From Phallusia fumigata (taxonomy: Eukaryota > Chordata > Ascidiacea > Phlebobranchia > Ascidiidae): a stretch of DNA of 20,798 bases. The notes below the pieces were generated by a model, which saw nothing but the letters and a program-made list of their open reading frames with translations, was not told where the DNA came from and did no database searches. The stretch lies in the NCBI GenBank assembly GCA_008931825.1, contig QXVZ01030365.1, positions 1 through 20,798 on the forward strand. The letters are read 5' to 3'. Shown in pieces: positions 1 to 20,265 of the stretch. Both the position numbers and the translations under genes were made by a program. How positions within the stretch are numbered: the first letter of the stretch is position 1; each line of letters starts with the position of its first letter.

Positions 1-1
1 T

Positions 2-53
2 TTTTTCGTTGTCGTTCTCATCTCCCTGTGTGGAATCGTCTGCTGCGAAGAAA
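2..53 (+). CDS. Candidate signal-peptide exon, partial at window edge
   Basis: In one frame the first bases read FFVVVLISLCGIVCCEE, a hydrophobic core followed by a polar end, as in a signal peptide, and stop at a consensus donor AAA|GTGAGT (GT at 54-55). It is 2.95 kb upstream of the LDLa exon on the same strand. In this frame the donor is phase 1 while the LDLa exon starts in phase 0, so either an unseen exon lies between or the other frame (SSPCVESSAAKK, phase 0) is the real one. The initiator Met is outside the window. Confidence 0.45.
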
Positions 54-3005
54 GTGAGTACCATGTTTAGCAAAGCCTATGTTATAAAATACAAATCACA
101 ATTAATGTGAAATTAAATCGCTATTGTTGTCAATATGCAGTTCGTGTTTTTTATTTTGTTTTATCTTTAAGATTAAAGTTTTGAAAAGAATAAAATTACA
201 TTAAAATTACGGAGAAATAGCGTTCCTGGCTGCAAACAAAAATATATTTGTGCAAATTATTTTGTATGTACTGGTTACACTTCTTTTTTAAACTTTAAAT
301 TTTAGTGACTTAAAAAAAAACAGTAACTAGTTAGAAATATATTCAATCATCTATATTGCAAGCAAAGAACACGTTAAAAAATCAAAAAATGAATTGCAGT
401 AACGAATTCATTGCGATTTATTAATTACGCAACTAACCTACAACAAGATAATTGGTCTTAGTTACATAAATTCATTACATGAGAGCCATTACGGTCGTTT
501 TAAAAACTCCATTAAGCCATGCTCCATCATGATGAGCGCTAATTGAATTGACGGCGGCGCTGTTAAAAGCAATAACTTTGCGATTGAGATCTTGAAACGT
601 CAACGGCCTATCTGCGAAAGTCCATCACAATAAAAACCAGAGGGCTATTGTAACGGCATCTCATATCACAAAAAGATGAAAACTCCCCGCTCTTTGGATC
701 CACGATACGTCTAAAAATAGAGAGAAAGTTCTTGAAAATTGATCTTTCGCTTCATCTGCGCATAATATCTCATAAACAATATCGTATCTTCTTGAAAAAA
801 TAGGGATAATTTCGACGACCGTGGCAGTTGCGGATGTTGATATAACCATTATTTTCGGGACCTTTAACCTCGTCGTTGACCGTTTACAATAGATATCGTA
901 TGTCGCAACCGGTTATGACGGTCACGATATAATGACTTGCAATTTTAGACAAAAATCCCCCATCAATTTGTGCCCAAATTACACCCAAATATTTGCACTC
1001 ATTTCTGACTCTGTGCGAAAGTCATAAACGCAAGTCAAGCAACGTCAAATATTAAATTTAACAAGACAGTAGTCGTTTTTGCAAGTTTTTCGTTTTACAA
1101 TGTTTCCTGTGATAAACTTTGACAGCAATTTGGTAACCAAATTAGTTTACTTTCGAGGTCCATTATCGCTATCAACAAAAAATTTAAATAAAAAATGACC
1201 CAACAAAACGGCTATGAGACAGGTAACTAGACACTGGACTCATTCGGGCGTAGTTCCGCNGTCATTTGTCTTGTGTTCAAAAAAACGTATTTGCATCAAC
1301 GTATCTAGCAAGCTTGCAATTTGACTTTTTATCAAAATTCTTAATCTTAAGTCCCCGAGGGGCTTGTGTTCTCATAACAGATAAACACAGGTCGGCCGTA
1401 TATTCGCAGATTGGAGGACTTGAGATATTTAATGTGTACGGGATACGCGTGCAATGCGTCGGCAAGACCGGGCATCTGAGTCGACTCGGCGTCCCCGCTC
1501 GTACGTGGACACACGGAAAAACAACAACCACGGTTCGTACATGGTGACGTCATTAGCAAAGTTACATTTTTGGGCCAATGGGGTTTGAGTAAAATCATTA
1601 ACATGAAAACACACGTCCGGATAAGCAAAGGTTATTTTTTAATAGGGAGGATTTTCTTTAGCAAAAAGTAATTTGGGCTTTAAAATATACATGCAATCCA
1701 AAAATATCAGACGTGACTTTTCAGGCTAAAATTATGAAGCAAAGACGTAAAAAACAAAAGGTTTGGTTTTGTTGTTTGCCCGGCGCCATTCAGGAACCCA
1801 GATGTCCAGGTTGAATTCCAGATAAAGATCATATATTCGCAATTCGAACAAAGCCGAAAATAAAAGCAGCAAAAACACGCAAACAACCTGTTTACTCGCC
1901 GCATCTTCAAAACTTTACACCGTTTTCAAGAACAAATCACGTTCGCAAAAACAAGCAACACGATGTTGATGCAATCGTGCAGTTTTGTTGCTAAATAAAG
2001 AACCGAGAATCCAAGCCACTTTGCGAAAAATCCACCTGTTGTAGATGAGACTATAAACTTTTAACACCACTTATTTTGCTTGCAACTTTTGCACCGTATT
2101 TAGCATCGCAACCGCACGGAGCAAATGAACGTTTCACCTGCAGTGCAGTACGGGACCTTGAACTTTAGACATTTCGTATGGTTGTAATGGTGCACCTGTG
2201 CAATACAAAATCTACCACAGAGATGGTGATTTGAAACCGAAAATCAACTTTATATAGCGCAGACCAGTGGCTTCTGTCGGTGAAAAGTTTATTGTACTTG
2301 TCTGTAACCTTTGTCGTGCGTGGCACAGAACCGAGGCAATGCAGCAGGTCACATCAATTGTGACCGTCACAGCCTAACTGCCTCTCACCGCATGTCACGA
2401 GGCTGGTGGTTAAGCCAATACGACACCGACAATATGAAAGAGGCGCCACCGCGAAAACACGGCCTGGCGTCATGGTGTGTGACTCATACCATCCGTTTAT
2501 TAGTCATTGCCTAACACGCCCAGGAGAACACGCGAACTTTAGACACATCGCTAAGCCTCTTGAGTTTCCTGTCAGAAAAACCTAAAGTTCCATTGCTCTT
2601 ACCCAAGAAGCCAGAGTGATCAAAAAGTAATTAAAAAGATATAATGTGGTACTACATAACTCATCCAGATCTTTCGCTTATCACAGCAAACTATCAAATA
2701 TCTGAATCAAACTATAGCGTGGTGTATGCAATATGCGCTAAACGTATGGGATACAATGTCGTTTGAAAGCAAAATTGAACACAGGGCATAAACAAGTTTT
2801 GCCCTTCACGCAACCGAAACATTAGCTTACAACGTAATTTGTTCTGGTTTTCTTAATTCGTATTTTGCTTCAAAGAACCGCAAAAATGACATTTCAATGC
2901 AAATCAAAGAAACACAAACGACCGAGACAAATTTAGAACCCACAACCTTGCGAGCACAAGGTCCAGCTATCTTCGCTGAAATTCGTAACAATTTTCTTGT
3001 CACAG
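54..3005 (+). other. First intron (or introns) of the modular gene
   Basis: About 2.95 kb of AT-rich sequence between the candidate signal exon and the LDLa exon. A single N at 1260 marks a contig join without visible flanking duplication. A more GC-rich patch at 2310-2520 and another at 1480-1530 contain short open frames that do not resemble any family I know. A further small exon may hide here, as the phases at the two ends disagree. Confidence 0.5.
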
Positions 3006-3159
3006 AGCACTGCCGCCCCAACAGCGCCCACACCAGTCGGAAGTTGTGGAGTTGGTTTCTTCACATGTGAAACCAACAACGATGAATGTATTCACGAATC
3101 ATGGTGGTGCGACAAGAACAAAGATTGCGTCGATGGAACGGACGAACGAAACTGTCCAG
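3006..3159 (+). CDS. LDL-receptor class A exon
   Basis: After a STAAPTAPTPVG linker the exon encodes a complete LDLa repeat with six cysteines: C-GVGFFT-C, ETNNDE-C, IHESWW-C, DKNKD-C and VDGTDERN-C. The calcium-cage residues are present (W, D and the DGTDE motif), so the module should bind calcium. Acceptor TTTTCTTGTCACAG at 3005, donor G|GTTGCC at 3160, phase 0 in and phase 1 out. Confidence 0.88.
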
Positions 3160-6100
3160 GTTGCCGTTATATTTTTTTGCCTGATTTTGATTTTGCTGTA
3201 GCGCAGAGGTCGGTAAGCTTTTGAACGCAGAGTGTCAGTTTACAAATTGTGTTGTAATCATAATGGCTTCGTGTGTCACGACGTCGCTACCTGATGTTTC
3301 TGCGATAAATCTAGGAAATATGGTTTACACAATCGCTCCATGTAGCTTGTTGCTGCAGTTGCACTTAACGTTTGAAATTAAAGAGGTCACTTAATTTGGC
3401 TCAACAAATGTACAAACTCATAGAATCACTTGGCGTGCCATCCGTGATACGCCTGCCAGAGATTACCGAACCCCGCTATAGCGATTAAATGCGTTCGTTT
3501 AGAGCGAAAATGCTAAAGGCGCAAAATTTCACCGCCTTTTTGCTTCCACAGGTGGTTGCGAAGAAATTGTGTCCTGGGATGTGAACGGAAACTTCTCATG
3601 CAGCCGATGGAATTCACCGCGCAGTGCTTGCTTCTTCCAATGCAACAAAACACGCGGCTATCAACGGGACGGGGCGTATTACTTCATGTGTATAAGGGGA
3701 AAATGGGCCCTACCGTTACCGACCTGCCGATGTATGTATTCCGAATGAGCTTTGCTAAATAATTTCGCAAACTACTGTTCACAATTCTTGGTTTTTAATA
3801 ACCACAATGGAAAGATACACGCTAGTACTTAAGTGTAAAACATGTTTCTATCATGATGACAACAGGGGTTGTCGAAACGTATGAAATGTTTCAAACACAT
3901 TTCGTTACGTCATCAACTACGTCAAAATATTTTTTATGACGACGCTAATCGTTTGGTAAAAATTAGTGTAGGTTCTCATCCGAGGGAATTTCCCACTAAA
4001 GGGAATCTGTATGTGCAGGGGGAATTTTGTATAAAACGTAGTTGCACATTTTAAATTATAACTGTTTATCCATTGTAAGAACCTTTTTATCTTCCTAATA
4101 CACAGATAAAAACTGAATTTCCAGTGGGGGTTTAGCTCTAAATATCGGATGGGTCTATGGGATAAAAAAGTTTGAGAACCACTTGTTTAAATAGCAAACT
4201 GTTCAGGAAAACCATAGTGAAAAAAGAAACGAAAGTTTTCGCATTGTTTTTCTCAGTGATGGCGCCAACGAATTTTAACCTCGTGTCCAATGGGTTTGGC
4301 AACGTCACCATCACTTTTGACGAAGTTGTGAGCGGAAATGAATACACGGTTGATTCCCTTACAGACCAAGATGGAGTTACACCATCGGTAAGAACATTTG
4401 ACCTTGGGTTCGAATCCCGTATGAGTTGGGTTTAAAACGTGTGTAAGTAAGCACTTAACTGAGTGCAGCTATGTTTATTGAAAGAACTTAAAAACCATAA
4501 AAAAGTTTTTAGTATAACTATGCATGCCGTTTTCTATAGTTTGACGCAACTACCACACAACTTTTCGATTTGCGCTGTCAAAAAAGCCGGGTATTTGTGT
4601 TAAAAACAAAACTACTAAAAAGGTACCAAAAGCAATAATAGGGGTCGTAACCCCACGTGTTTTTTGTCGCAAACTAACTGACAAGATGCAAATGTGGGGC
4701 ACCAAAAAATCCACTTTTTTAGTCATAAACAAAACTACCATTAAATGCCACACAAATCAACAATAATAAGAGCCATTAGCTTGCCCCCAAGACAGCGTCA
4801 TTTGTTTACGAAAATATCATTCCCTTGTCGCAAAGTGANGGTATTTGTGTTAAAAACAAAACTACTAAAAAGGTACCAAAAGCAATAATAGGGGTCGTAA
4901 CCCCACGTGTTTTTTGTCGCAAACTAACTGACAAGATGCAAATGTGGGGCACCAAAAAATCCACTTTTTAGTCATAAACAAAACTACCATTAAATGCCAC
5001 ACAAATCAACAATAATAAGAGCCATTAGCTTGCCCCCAAGACAGCGTAATTCTGTTCACGAAAACATCATTCCCTTATCGCAAAGTGAAATTTCAACTCA
5101 ACGAAAATGCAAAAATCCCAGCACAAAGCAAATTGCTGCAACGTGGGCTGTTGATATTACCACAAGACCGATATCGAAACCAAATACACACATACACACC
5201 TGCAAATGCGAGTTTAGTTGTTTAAAGTTCGCACAGCTGAAAACTTTCGTTCTGCCCCGTTGTTTAAAACATCTGCAAATAAGGTGCGATTTTGTGGCAT
5301 ATCCGGTTGAACGGAGACTGGTACGATATCGTACATCTAATCCAAACGTGATAACCTTTGCAAATTAAATTTGTTTTTTAAACATTAATGATTCACTCAA
5401 AGACATCAAGGGACGCGACAGTTAATATTATCAAAGTTAAGATATGGAAATTCTGGGTGACTCACAGGAAAACGTGCTTATAGGACAGCAAGATATCTGA
5501 TACACGCCCTTCATAAACCACAAGGTCAAATCAAAATTTACATCTAAGATATACAGTGACGTGTATGTTTCAGTTCATTACAAAAAATCCCGATGTAATG
5601 TAATTAAAACTTCTTAAACTTCGATTTTTCCCCGGTAATCACATTATCCTAAAGGCAGCAAAAGATTGAAGAGCCAACCAGGTTACTAAAGCCAAAATGA
5701 CCCTTTGCATCACTCAAATATCAAGGTTGCATAATTAGCAACGTTGTTATACACAAGAACACGTTGTAATGTTTATTTTGCTCTTTCCACCTGTCGTTAA
5801 CCTCAACACTTAATCGATTCGGCGGTTTGCTGATCGCTTAACGTCCGTCGACGGAAACTGTATTACTCATAGCAAGAACCTCGCTGATATTATCAGGTCC
5901 CCAATCACGTTTACGCTGAGGTGGGAATTTTGCACAATCCGCGAGTTTTATAAACTAAACCAGGTGCTACTCAACCCTTTCAGGCCTCGCACTAACGTTT
6001 TACCTTAGCATAACGATTCACGGACTCAACGAAAATGTAAAATAATGCGAATAGTATGTTTACCAGTAAGATAACAAACAAATCTTTCGACAAACGTTGT

Positions 6101-8540
6101 TGTTATCATCGGGAACGTAGAATATGTTTTACACACAAGTACTCTCTTGTATCTTCCTATTGAGAATATTTACAACAGTGAATTGTGATTTTGGTGTGGG
6201 GTTAAAAAATATTTTGTATATCGCGAGGTGGTCGCGGACTCGCAAAAACTTTTCACGGACTCGACTAAAGCGATTAAGGGACCACTGCAGCTGTGTTTAA
6301 AAATAAGTAGAGTTGCGCAGAAATTGTGGTTAGTAGCGCCCTCAAATTATCTGAAGGTCATCTGCATTTTGAGTGTTTTGCACGATAGGCAAATTTGACC
6401 ACGATAGACTTTGCACGATCATCTTGAGTTGACCGTTGCTAATCGATTCAAACGCTATTTTGACGTCGCTTTCAGTTTTGAATTTGACCTGAGTGCAAAG
6501 GGTAGAAACTTATTTTAAGGGGAGTAACGAGAAATAGTGAAGTGTGTTTACGTGCCAGCACAGTTATAAAAATGATTTTGCTAATTTTAGTAAGTAACTT
6601 ACAAACGTACTTACAAAATTTTTAAAGACAAACGTACTTACAACAATGTACACGACAAACATAACTACAGAATGCAAAAGACAAGCGCACCTACAAAAAG
6701 TCAAATGTAACTTTAAAAATATAAAAGTCTACAAAAAAAATAAAACTTGTCGTTTGATGTTGGAAAGTGACTCAGATTCTATGCGCCAAGTATTAATCTA
6801 AAAATCATTTTTGATTCAATCTCGAAAACACAGTGAAGTATGGTAAAACAAGCAATGCAGTGTGACTTGTTTCACCCCTTTAGTATAAGACAACCTCAAA
6901 TCCACAAGATTATGGCGGATATCCGGTATTATGACGTTTTGTTGCTGCGCGCAGTATGTCTTATGTAAGTAATTAAATTTCCGCTGATTAGTTTTCATAT
7001 CCCCACCAACGCCTACATCAGGTTAGCTCCGGTTGCACAAATCAGCTATTTGACAGAAACGTGACCGAATTAATTGCTGAATATCAGTTTTGCGGCTAAA
7101 AACCTAAACAGGAGTCTTTCCTGGGGACAATGTACAACAGGATTACAGGCCACCAACTACGTCATAAAAACCTCACAAACCCCGTTGTTGTGTGTTTTCA
7201 AAATAAACCAGGGTCATGGCATGTGACAAGCACATCCTGTACTGTAACAAACAAACAAACTAGTCACAGCTCTAAAACCACAAGCGAAATACAAACCTGT
7301 GCTTTGCGACACCTAAAATACTTATTGCTTTACTTACTTGGCAGGTGTGTTGCTATCAAAAATCCTTTTTGGTAAATCCTTTCCCATTCCTGTTTAAAAC
7401 CGCGGCAAGAACATATTATGTAGATGGTGGATGCTGTATACTACTTGAAAGCCCAACAGAACTACCCGTAGCCACAAAACAAAACAATTCCACCTACAGA
7501 GTTAGGAAATCTGCTTTGACGAAGCCTTGTGCAAAATAGCTTGATTGCTGATCGGCCCTAAGGCTTCCAAAACTAATCAGCACCAACTGATGACCACGCA
7601 AATTCCTGGGGAACTCCGCAAAGTGACGCAGCAAAATAAACCTTAAATGAAACTAATGCCTAAAGCGCAAGGGCAGTCAGTTTTAGAAACGCCACAGTTG
7701 ATCAATTTGTTTGTAGTATGTTTTACTAAAAAACGCGTTTGCTTCTTTGCTGGCTCCAGATATTTTCAAATGCAAAACTAAATTTTATTTAAGTTTCGTC
7801 AAACCAATATAAAAGTTACTCTGTTCTAAATCGAACAACATTTGGTGTATATCAGTCATACAACTGATAAAGCATTGATTGTGGCATTTATTCTGCAGAC
7901 AACAGCCCTTTGTCATTCAGTTGTCGTTATAAAAAGGTTGTGACTTAATTCACAACATATCTACCAGAGATATGTTGTGCACTTGCTTTGTAATACAAAC
8001 GTTAGCTCTCTGTCAGGTATGATTTTAATTTATTACATTAAAAGCTACCTTTCAAGATTGTGTCTCGTATTTCAAAGTTGTTGCTATTCCTGCAAGAACC
8101 TTTTTACAACTTTTCCCAAATTTACAGCTGGTATCTGATNGCATTTATTCTGCAGACAACAGCCCTTTGTCATTCAGTTGTCGTTAAAAAAAGGTTGTGA
8201 CTTAATTCACAACATATCTGCCAGAGATATGTTGTGCACTTGCTTTGTAATACAAACGTTAGCTCTCTGTCAGGTATGATTTTAATTTATTACATTAAAA
8301 GCTACCTTTCAAGATTGTGTCTCGTATTTCAAAGTTGTTGCTATTCCTGCAAGAACCTTTTTACAACTTGTCCCAAATTTACAGCTGGTATCTGATTTTG
8401 AAAACCTACCAGGAAAAGTGAGACTCACCTTTACTGAATTATTGCCTGAGTCCACTTACACCTTGACCATCTTCGCTTCGGACGTTGATGGCAAGAAGGG
8501 ATTCACTTCTGAAAAGTTTATCTTCGAAACGGCCCTCTAA
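3006..8540 (+). CDS. Secreted-type LDLa + sushi-like + FN3 protein, 4 exons
   Basis: I do not recognise a named gene. Exons 3006-3159, 3552-3731, 4257-4387 and 8385-8540 join with matching phases (1, 1, 0) into 206 codons and a TAA stop. Modules in order: a Ser/Thr/Ala/Pro linker, an LDL-receptor class A repeat (residues about 13-51), a six-cysteine sushi/CCP-like module (about 52-112), and one fibronectin type III domain (about 113-206) that ends right at the C-terminus. No membrane segment follows, so the product is probably secreted or is the tail of a longer extracellular protein. Such module mixes are typical of adhesion, complement-like or lectin-associated proteins, but nothing here fixes a function. 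The 5' end is unresolved: a hydrophobic exon at 2-53 is a candidate signal peptide, but its obvious reading phase does not match. Confidence 0.8.
3160..3551 (+). other. Intron between LDLa and sushi-like exons
   Basis: 392 bases, bounded by GTTGCC and TTCCACAG. No further feature seen. Confidence 0.7.
3552..3731 (+). CDS. Sushi/CCP-like exon
   Basis: Begins (G)GCEEIVSWDVNGNFSC and ends GKWALPLPTCR. The C-terminal pattern C-x3-C..G..C-IRGKW-ALPLPT-C matches the end of a complement control protein module, including the conserved Trp and Pro. It has six cysteines, two more than the standard four, so it is a variant or a related fold. Acceptor CTTCCACAG, donor T|GTATGT, phase 1 on both sides: the symmetrical exon type that spreads by exon shuffling. 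Confidence 0.75.
3732..4256 (+). other. Intron between sushi-like and FN3 exons
   Basis: 525 bases, GTATGT to TCTCAG. It holds one copy of the dispersed foldback repeat near 3840-3890; otherwise I see nothing. Confidence 0.7.
3839..3896 (+). repeat. Dispersed foldback repeat, copy A
   Basis: Core CATGATGACAAC, loop AGGG, GTTGTCGAAACG near 3852-3879: a perfect 6-bp GACAAC/GTTGTC hairpin between ATGAT and GAAAC. Flanks GTGTAAAACATG (left) and AAATGTTTCAAACAC (right) are imperfectly complementary, so the whole unit can fold back. Confidence 0.65.
4257..4387 (+). CDS. Fibronectin type III, first half exon
   Basis: Encodes (L)MAPTNFNLVSNGFGNVTITF, then DEVVSGNEYTVDSLTDQDGVTPS. The start P-T-N-F and the alternating hydrophobic strands VTITF and YTV fit the A to C strands of an FN3 domain. 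The usual strand-B Trp is replaced by Phe. Acceptor GTTTTTCTCAG, donor TCG|GTAAGA, phase 1 in and phase 0 out. Alone it would be weak; the second half makes it convincing. Confidence 0.75.
4590..4838 (+). repeat. Direct duplication copy 1, ends at N 4839
   Basis: 249 bases nearly identical to 4840-5088. The copies differ by a handful of substitutions and short indels, mostly in the last 45 bases. The first copy stops at the N and the second begins immediately after it, as expected when two contig ends covering the same locus were placed end to end. Confidence 0.9.
4840..5088 (+). repeat. Direct duplication copy 2, starts after N 4839
   Basis: Partner of 4590-4838. Both begin GGTATTTGTGTTAAAAAC and end CGCAAAGTGA. 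Within it the first ATG of a 124-codon plus-strand frame (4994-5368) occurs, which has no family resemblance and is not taken as a gene. Confidence 0.9.
5961..6284. mobile_element. Possible small non-autonomous hAT-like element
   Basis: The left end CAGGTGCTACTCAACCCTTT resembles the CAG..TTCTCAACCTTT termini typical of hAT elements. The right end, read on the minus strand, starts CAGTGGTCCCTTAATCGC and continues to GAGTCCG..CGCGACC-like sequence. The inverted ends match only loosely and I see no matching 8-bp target duplication (AACTAAAC versus CAGCTGTG). A repeated TTCACGGACTC occurs near both ends. No transposase coding inside. Confidence 0.3.
6087..6176 (+). repeat. Dispersed foldback repeat, copy B with inverted core
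   Basis: The right arm GAACGTAGAATATG .. CACAAGTACTCTCTTGTATC .. TATTGAGA is in plus orientation. The core just before it (TCGACAAACG .. TTATCATC, 6087-6110) is the reverse complement of the core in the other copies. It lies inside the possible hAT-like element 5961-6284. Confidence 0.6.
6601..6707 (+). repeat. 27-bp minisatellite, four degenerate units
   Basis: Units start at 6601, 6628, 6655 and 6681 (27, 27, 26 and 27 bases). Each begins ACAAACGTACTTACAA or a variant (ACAAACATAACTACAG, ACAAGCGCACCTACAA), followed by a more variable half. Located in the FN3-splitting intron. Confidence 0.75.
7884..8139 (+). repeat. Direct duplication copy 1, ends at N 8140
   Basis: 256 bases matching 8141-8396 with about three substitutions. 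It ends 12 bases into a truncated copy of the last FN3 exon (after the acceptor TTTACAG), at the N. Confidence 0.92.
8141..8396 (+). repeat. Direct duplication copy 2, starts after N 8140
   Basis: Partner of 7884-8139, same length. This copy continues into the complete FN3 exon, so it is the one joined to the functional gene. Both copies contain an internal inverted pair ACAACATATCT and AGATATGTTGT (near 7952 and 7967 in copy 1), a potential short hairpin. Confidence 0.92.
8385..8540 (+). CDS. Fibronectin type III, second half and stop
   Basis: Encodes LVSDFENLPGKVRLTFTELL, then PESTYTLTIFASDVDGKKGFTSEKFIFETAL and TAA. LLPESTYTLTIFASD is the FN3 L-P-x-x-x-Y hallmark (tyrosine corner) with following strand F, and TSEKFIFET is strand G. 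Acceptor AAATTTACAG, phase 0. The acceptor and first 12 exon bases are also present in the duplicated copy at 8117-8139, cut short by an N, so a spurious exon could be called there. Confidence 0.8.
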   Translation: MVSDFENLPGKVRLTFTELLPESTYTLTIFASDVDGKKGFTSEKFIFETAL

Positions 8541-8543
8541 ACG

Positions 8544-9195
8544 GTAAGTTAAATCGTTTGTGCTAATGCTTTTTATATTTTTATTGGAATAGGAATCGAC
8601 AAACGGTCTAGGTTTAATAGGAGAAAGTCGCTATACCCGCGTGTACATATTCTGACTGTTTAATGTTTTGGACAAAAAGTTGGCAATTTAATTTGGTGCA
8701 ACACCTTAGAATTCGCTTGGTTGTATCGCTGCCGTTCAGGTTTCTTAAAAATTAAACAACTTTTTGCCAGCAGATTGGCCGAAATGCTCTTTGAAGCTTG
8801 TGCGCATTTTGTGACTGCAATAGCAGCCTATTGTGACGGTTATGGGATGAAAATAAATATTGGTTTACTAGTGTGCCTGTAACGGCATTTGATTCTATGT
8901 TGATTTTCGCACCTTCATAGATTCACATTATGTTTTGTTTTTCAGTTACACTTCTCTAAACCTTGACCTTGACGGAACTCCCACATCACAGCAATGCTTA
9001 CATTAAGGCTTTGGTGAAAAGTTTAAACACATTTGTAAATTGTTATTTGGATCTGGATGTAAATTCGGAGTTGTACATGCGTGCGTTTTGTTTTGTACAA
9101 AATAAACATTTGTGTGCATATCATAGTCGTTTTGGTTCAGCTTTTCATAGTGAAGATTCCGTGAGAATATGGGAACAAGCGTAGTGTTGAATAAA
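8544..9195 (+). other. 3'UTR with intron and polyadenylation signals
   Basis: A strong donor ACG|GTAAGT lies three bases after the FN3 stop. A matching acceptor TTTGTTTTTCAG ends at 8945 (intron 402 bases). The downstream exon begins TTACACTTCTC and reaches AATAAA at 9101-9106 and again at 9190-9195. Because the stop is within a few bases of the junction, splicing here would not be expected to trigger nonsense-mediated decay. Short open frames inside (8963-9414) have no recognisable content. Confidence 0.5.
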
Positions 9196-9605
9196 CAGGG
9201 TGTGTACAGTACTATGTGTAAGCCTTTTGGCGGAAATTTTCATTATCCTAAGTTAACTGTAAGCCTGCAACGCTATCACATTACAGAAGCCAGCATTAAC
9301 TGCGATGAAAAACCTATTGTGTCCCCTTTGAATAGAAAACAAACCAAATACGTGACAAGAAAACAACCCGAAGTCAGACAGTACGTGCCAAATTTGTTGC
9401 TGCATGAAAGTTAAAAAGTTAGTAGTGAAGGTGTTGAAATTAACATTAATATAAAGTCGATGTTAAGTTGACAAGTATATGCATGTGTGTATTATGTCAG
9501 AGAAAAAAAGTNGTTTTAATGCACAAGAAGCGACCGCCGATACCACTTTATAAAGGACGCGCACATGTATATTAACATTCTTAAATGCTTTTTAGCTCAC
9601 TAGGG
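9196..9605. other. Intergenic tail-to-tail region
   Basis: Lies between the last AATAAA of the plus-strand gene and the stop of the minus-strand COE gene. It must hold the COE 3'UTR and perhaps a small final coding exon. A contig-joining N is at 9512. An 81-codon plus-strand frame at 9169-9414 resembles nothing known. Confidence 0.6.
9515..9520 (-). promoter_or_regulatory. Possible ATTAAA polyadenylation signal of COE
   Basis: TTTAAT on the plus strand reads ATTAAA on the minus strand, about 85 bases past the COE stop. It is the nearest variant signal I see; no minus-strand AATAAA was noticed between it and the stop. A sequence gap (N at 9512) sits next to it, so the 3' end is uncertain. Confidence 0.25.

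Positions 9606-20265
<10,660 letters not shown>

Larger units (their letters stand above)
4388..8384 (+). other. Large intron splitting the FN3 domain
   Basis: About 4.0 kb as assembled, phase 0, GTAAGA to TTTACAG. It holds two N-centred duplications (4590-5088 and 7884-8396), a possible hAT-like element with a nested foldback repeat (5961-6284) and a 27-bp minisatellite (6601-6707). Its real length is shorter by about 0.5 kb if the duplications are assembly errors. Confidence 0.65.

Noticed and set aside
1260..1260. N at 1260 (and N at 9512) as further false duplications
   Set aside because: I compared both sides by eye and see no repeated sequence flanking these two gaps.
2311..2514. GC-richer patch with a 67-codon frame as a possible exon of the modular gene
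   Set aside because: No domain pattern, and no convincing splice borders that would fix the phase problem.
4406..4419. GGGTTCGAATCCCG, a perfect tRNA B-box/T-arm motif
   Set aside because: The 50 bases upstream lack an A-box and cannot form a cloverleaf, and they overlap the FN3 exon donor. At most a tRNA-derived tail or chance.
4994..5368. 124-codon plus-strand open frame
   Set aside because: Starts inside the duplicated segment, has no recognisable motif or coding composition, and lies in an intron.
9169..9414. 81-codon plus-strand open frame between the two genes
   Set aside because: Lies around the AATAAA signals of the modular gene, with no recognisable content; treated as UTR and intergenic.
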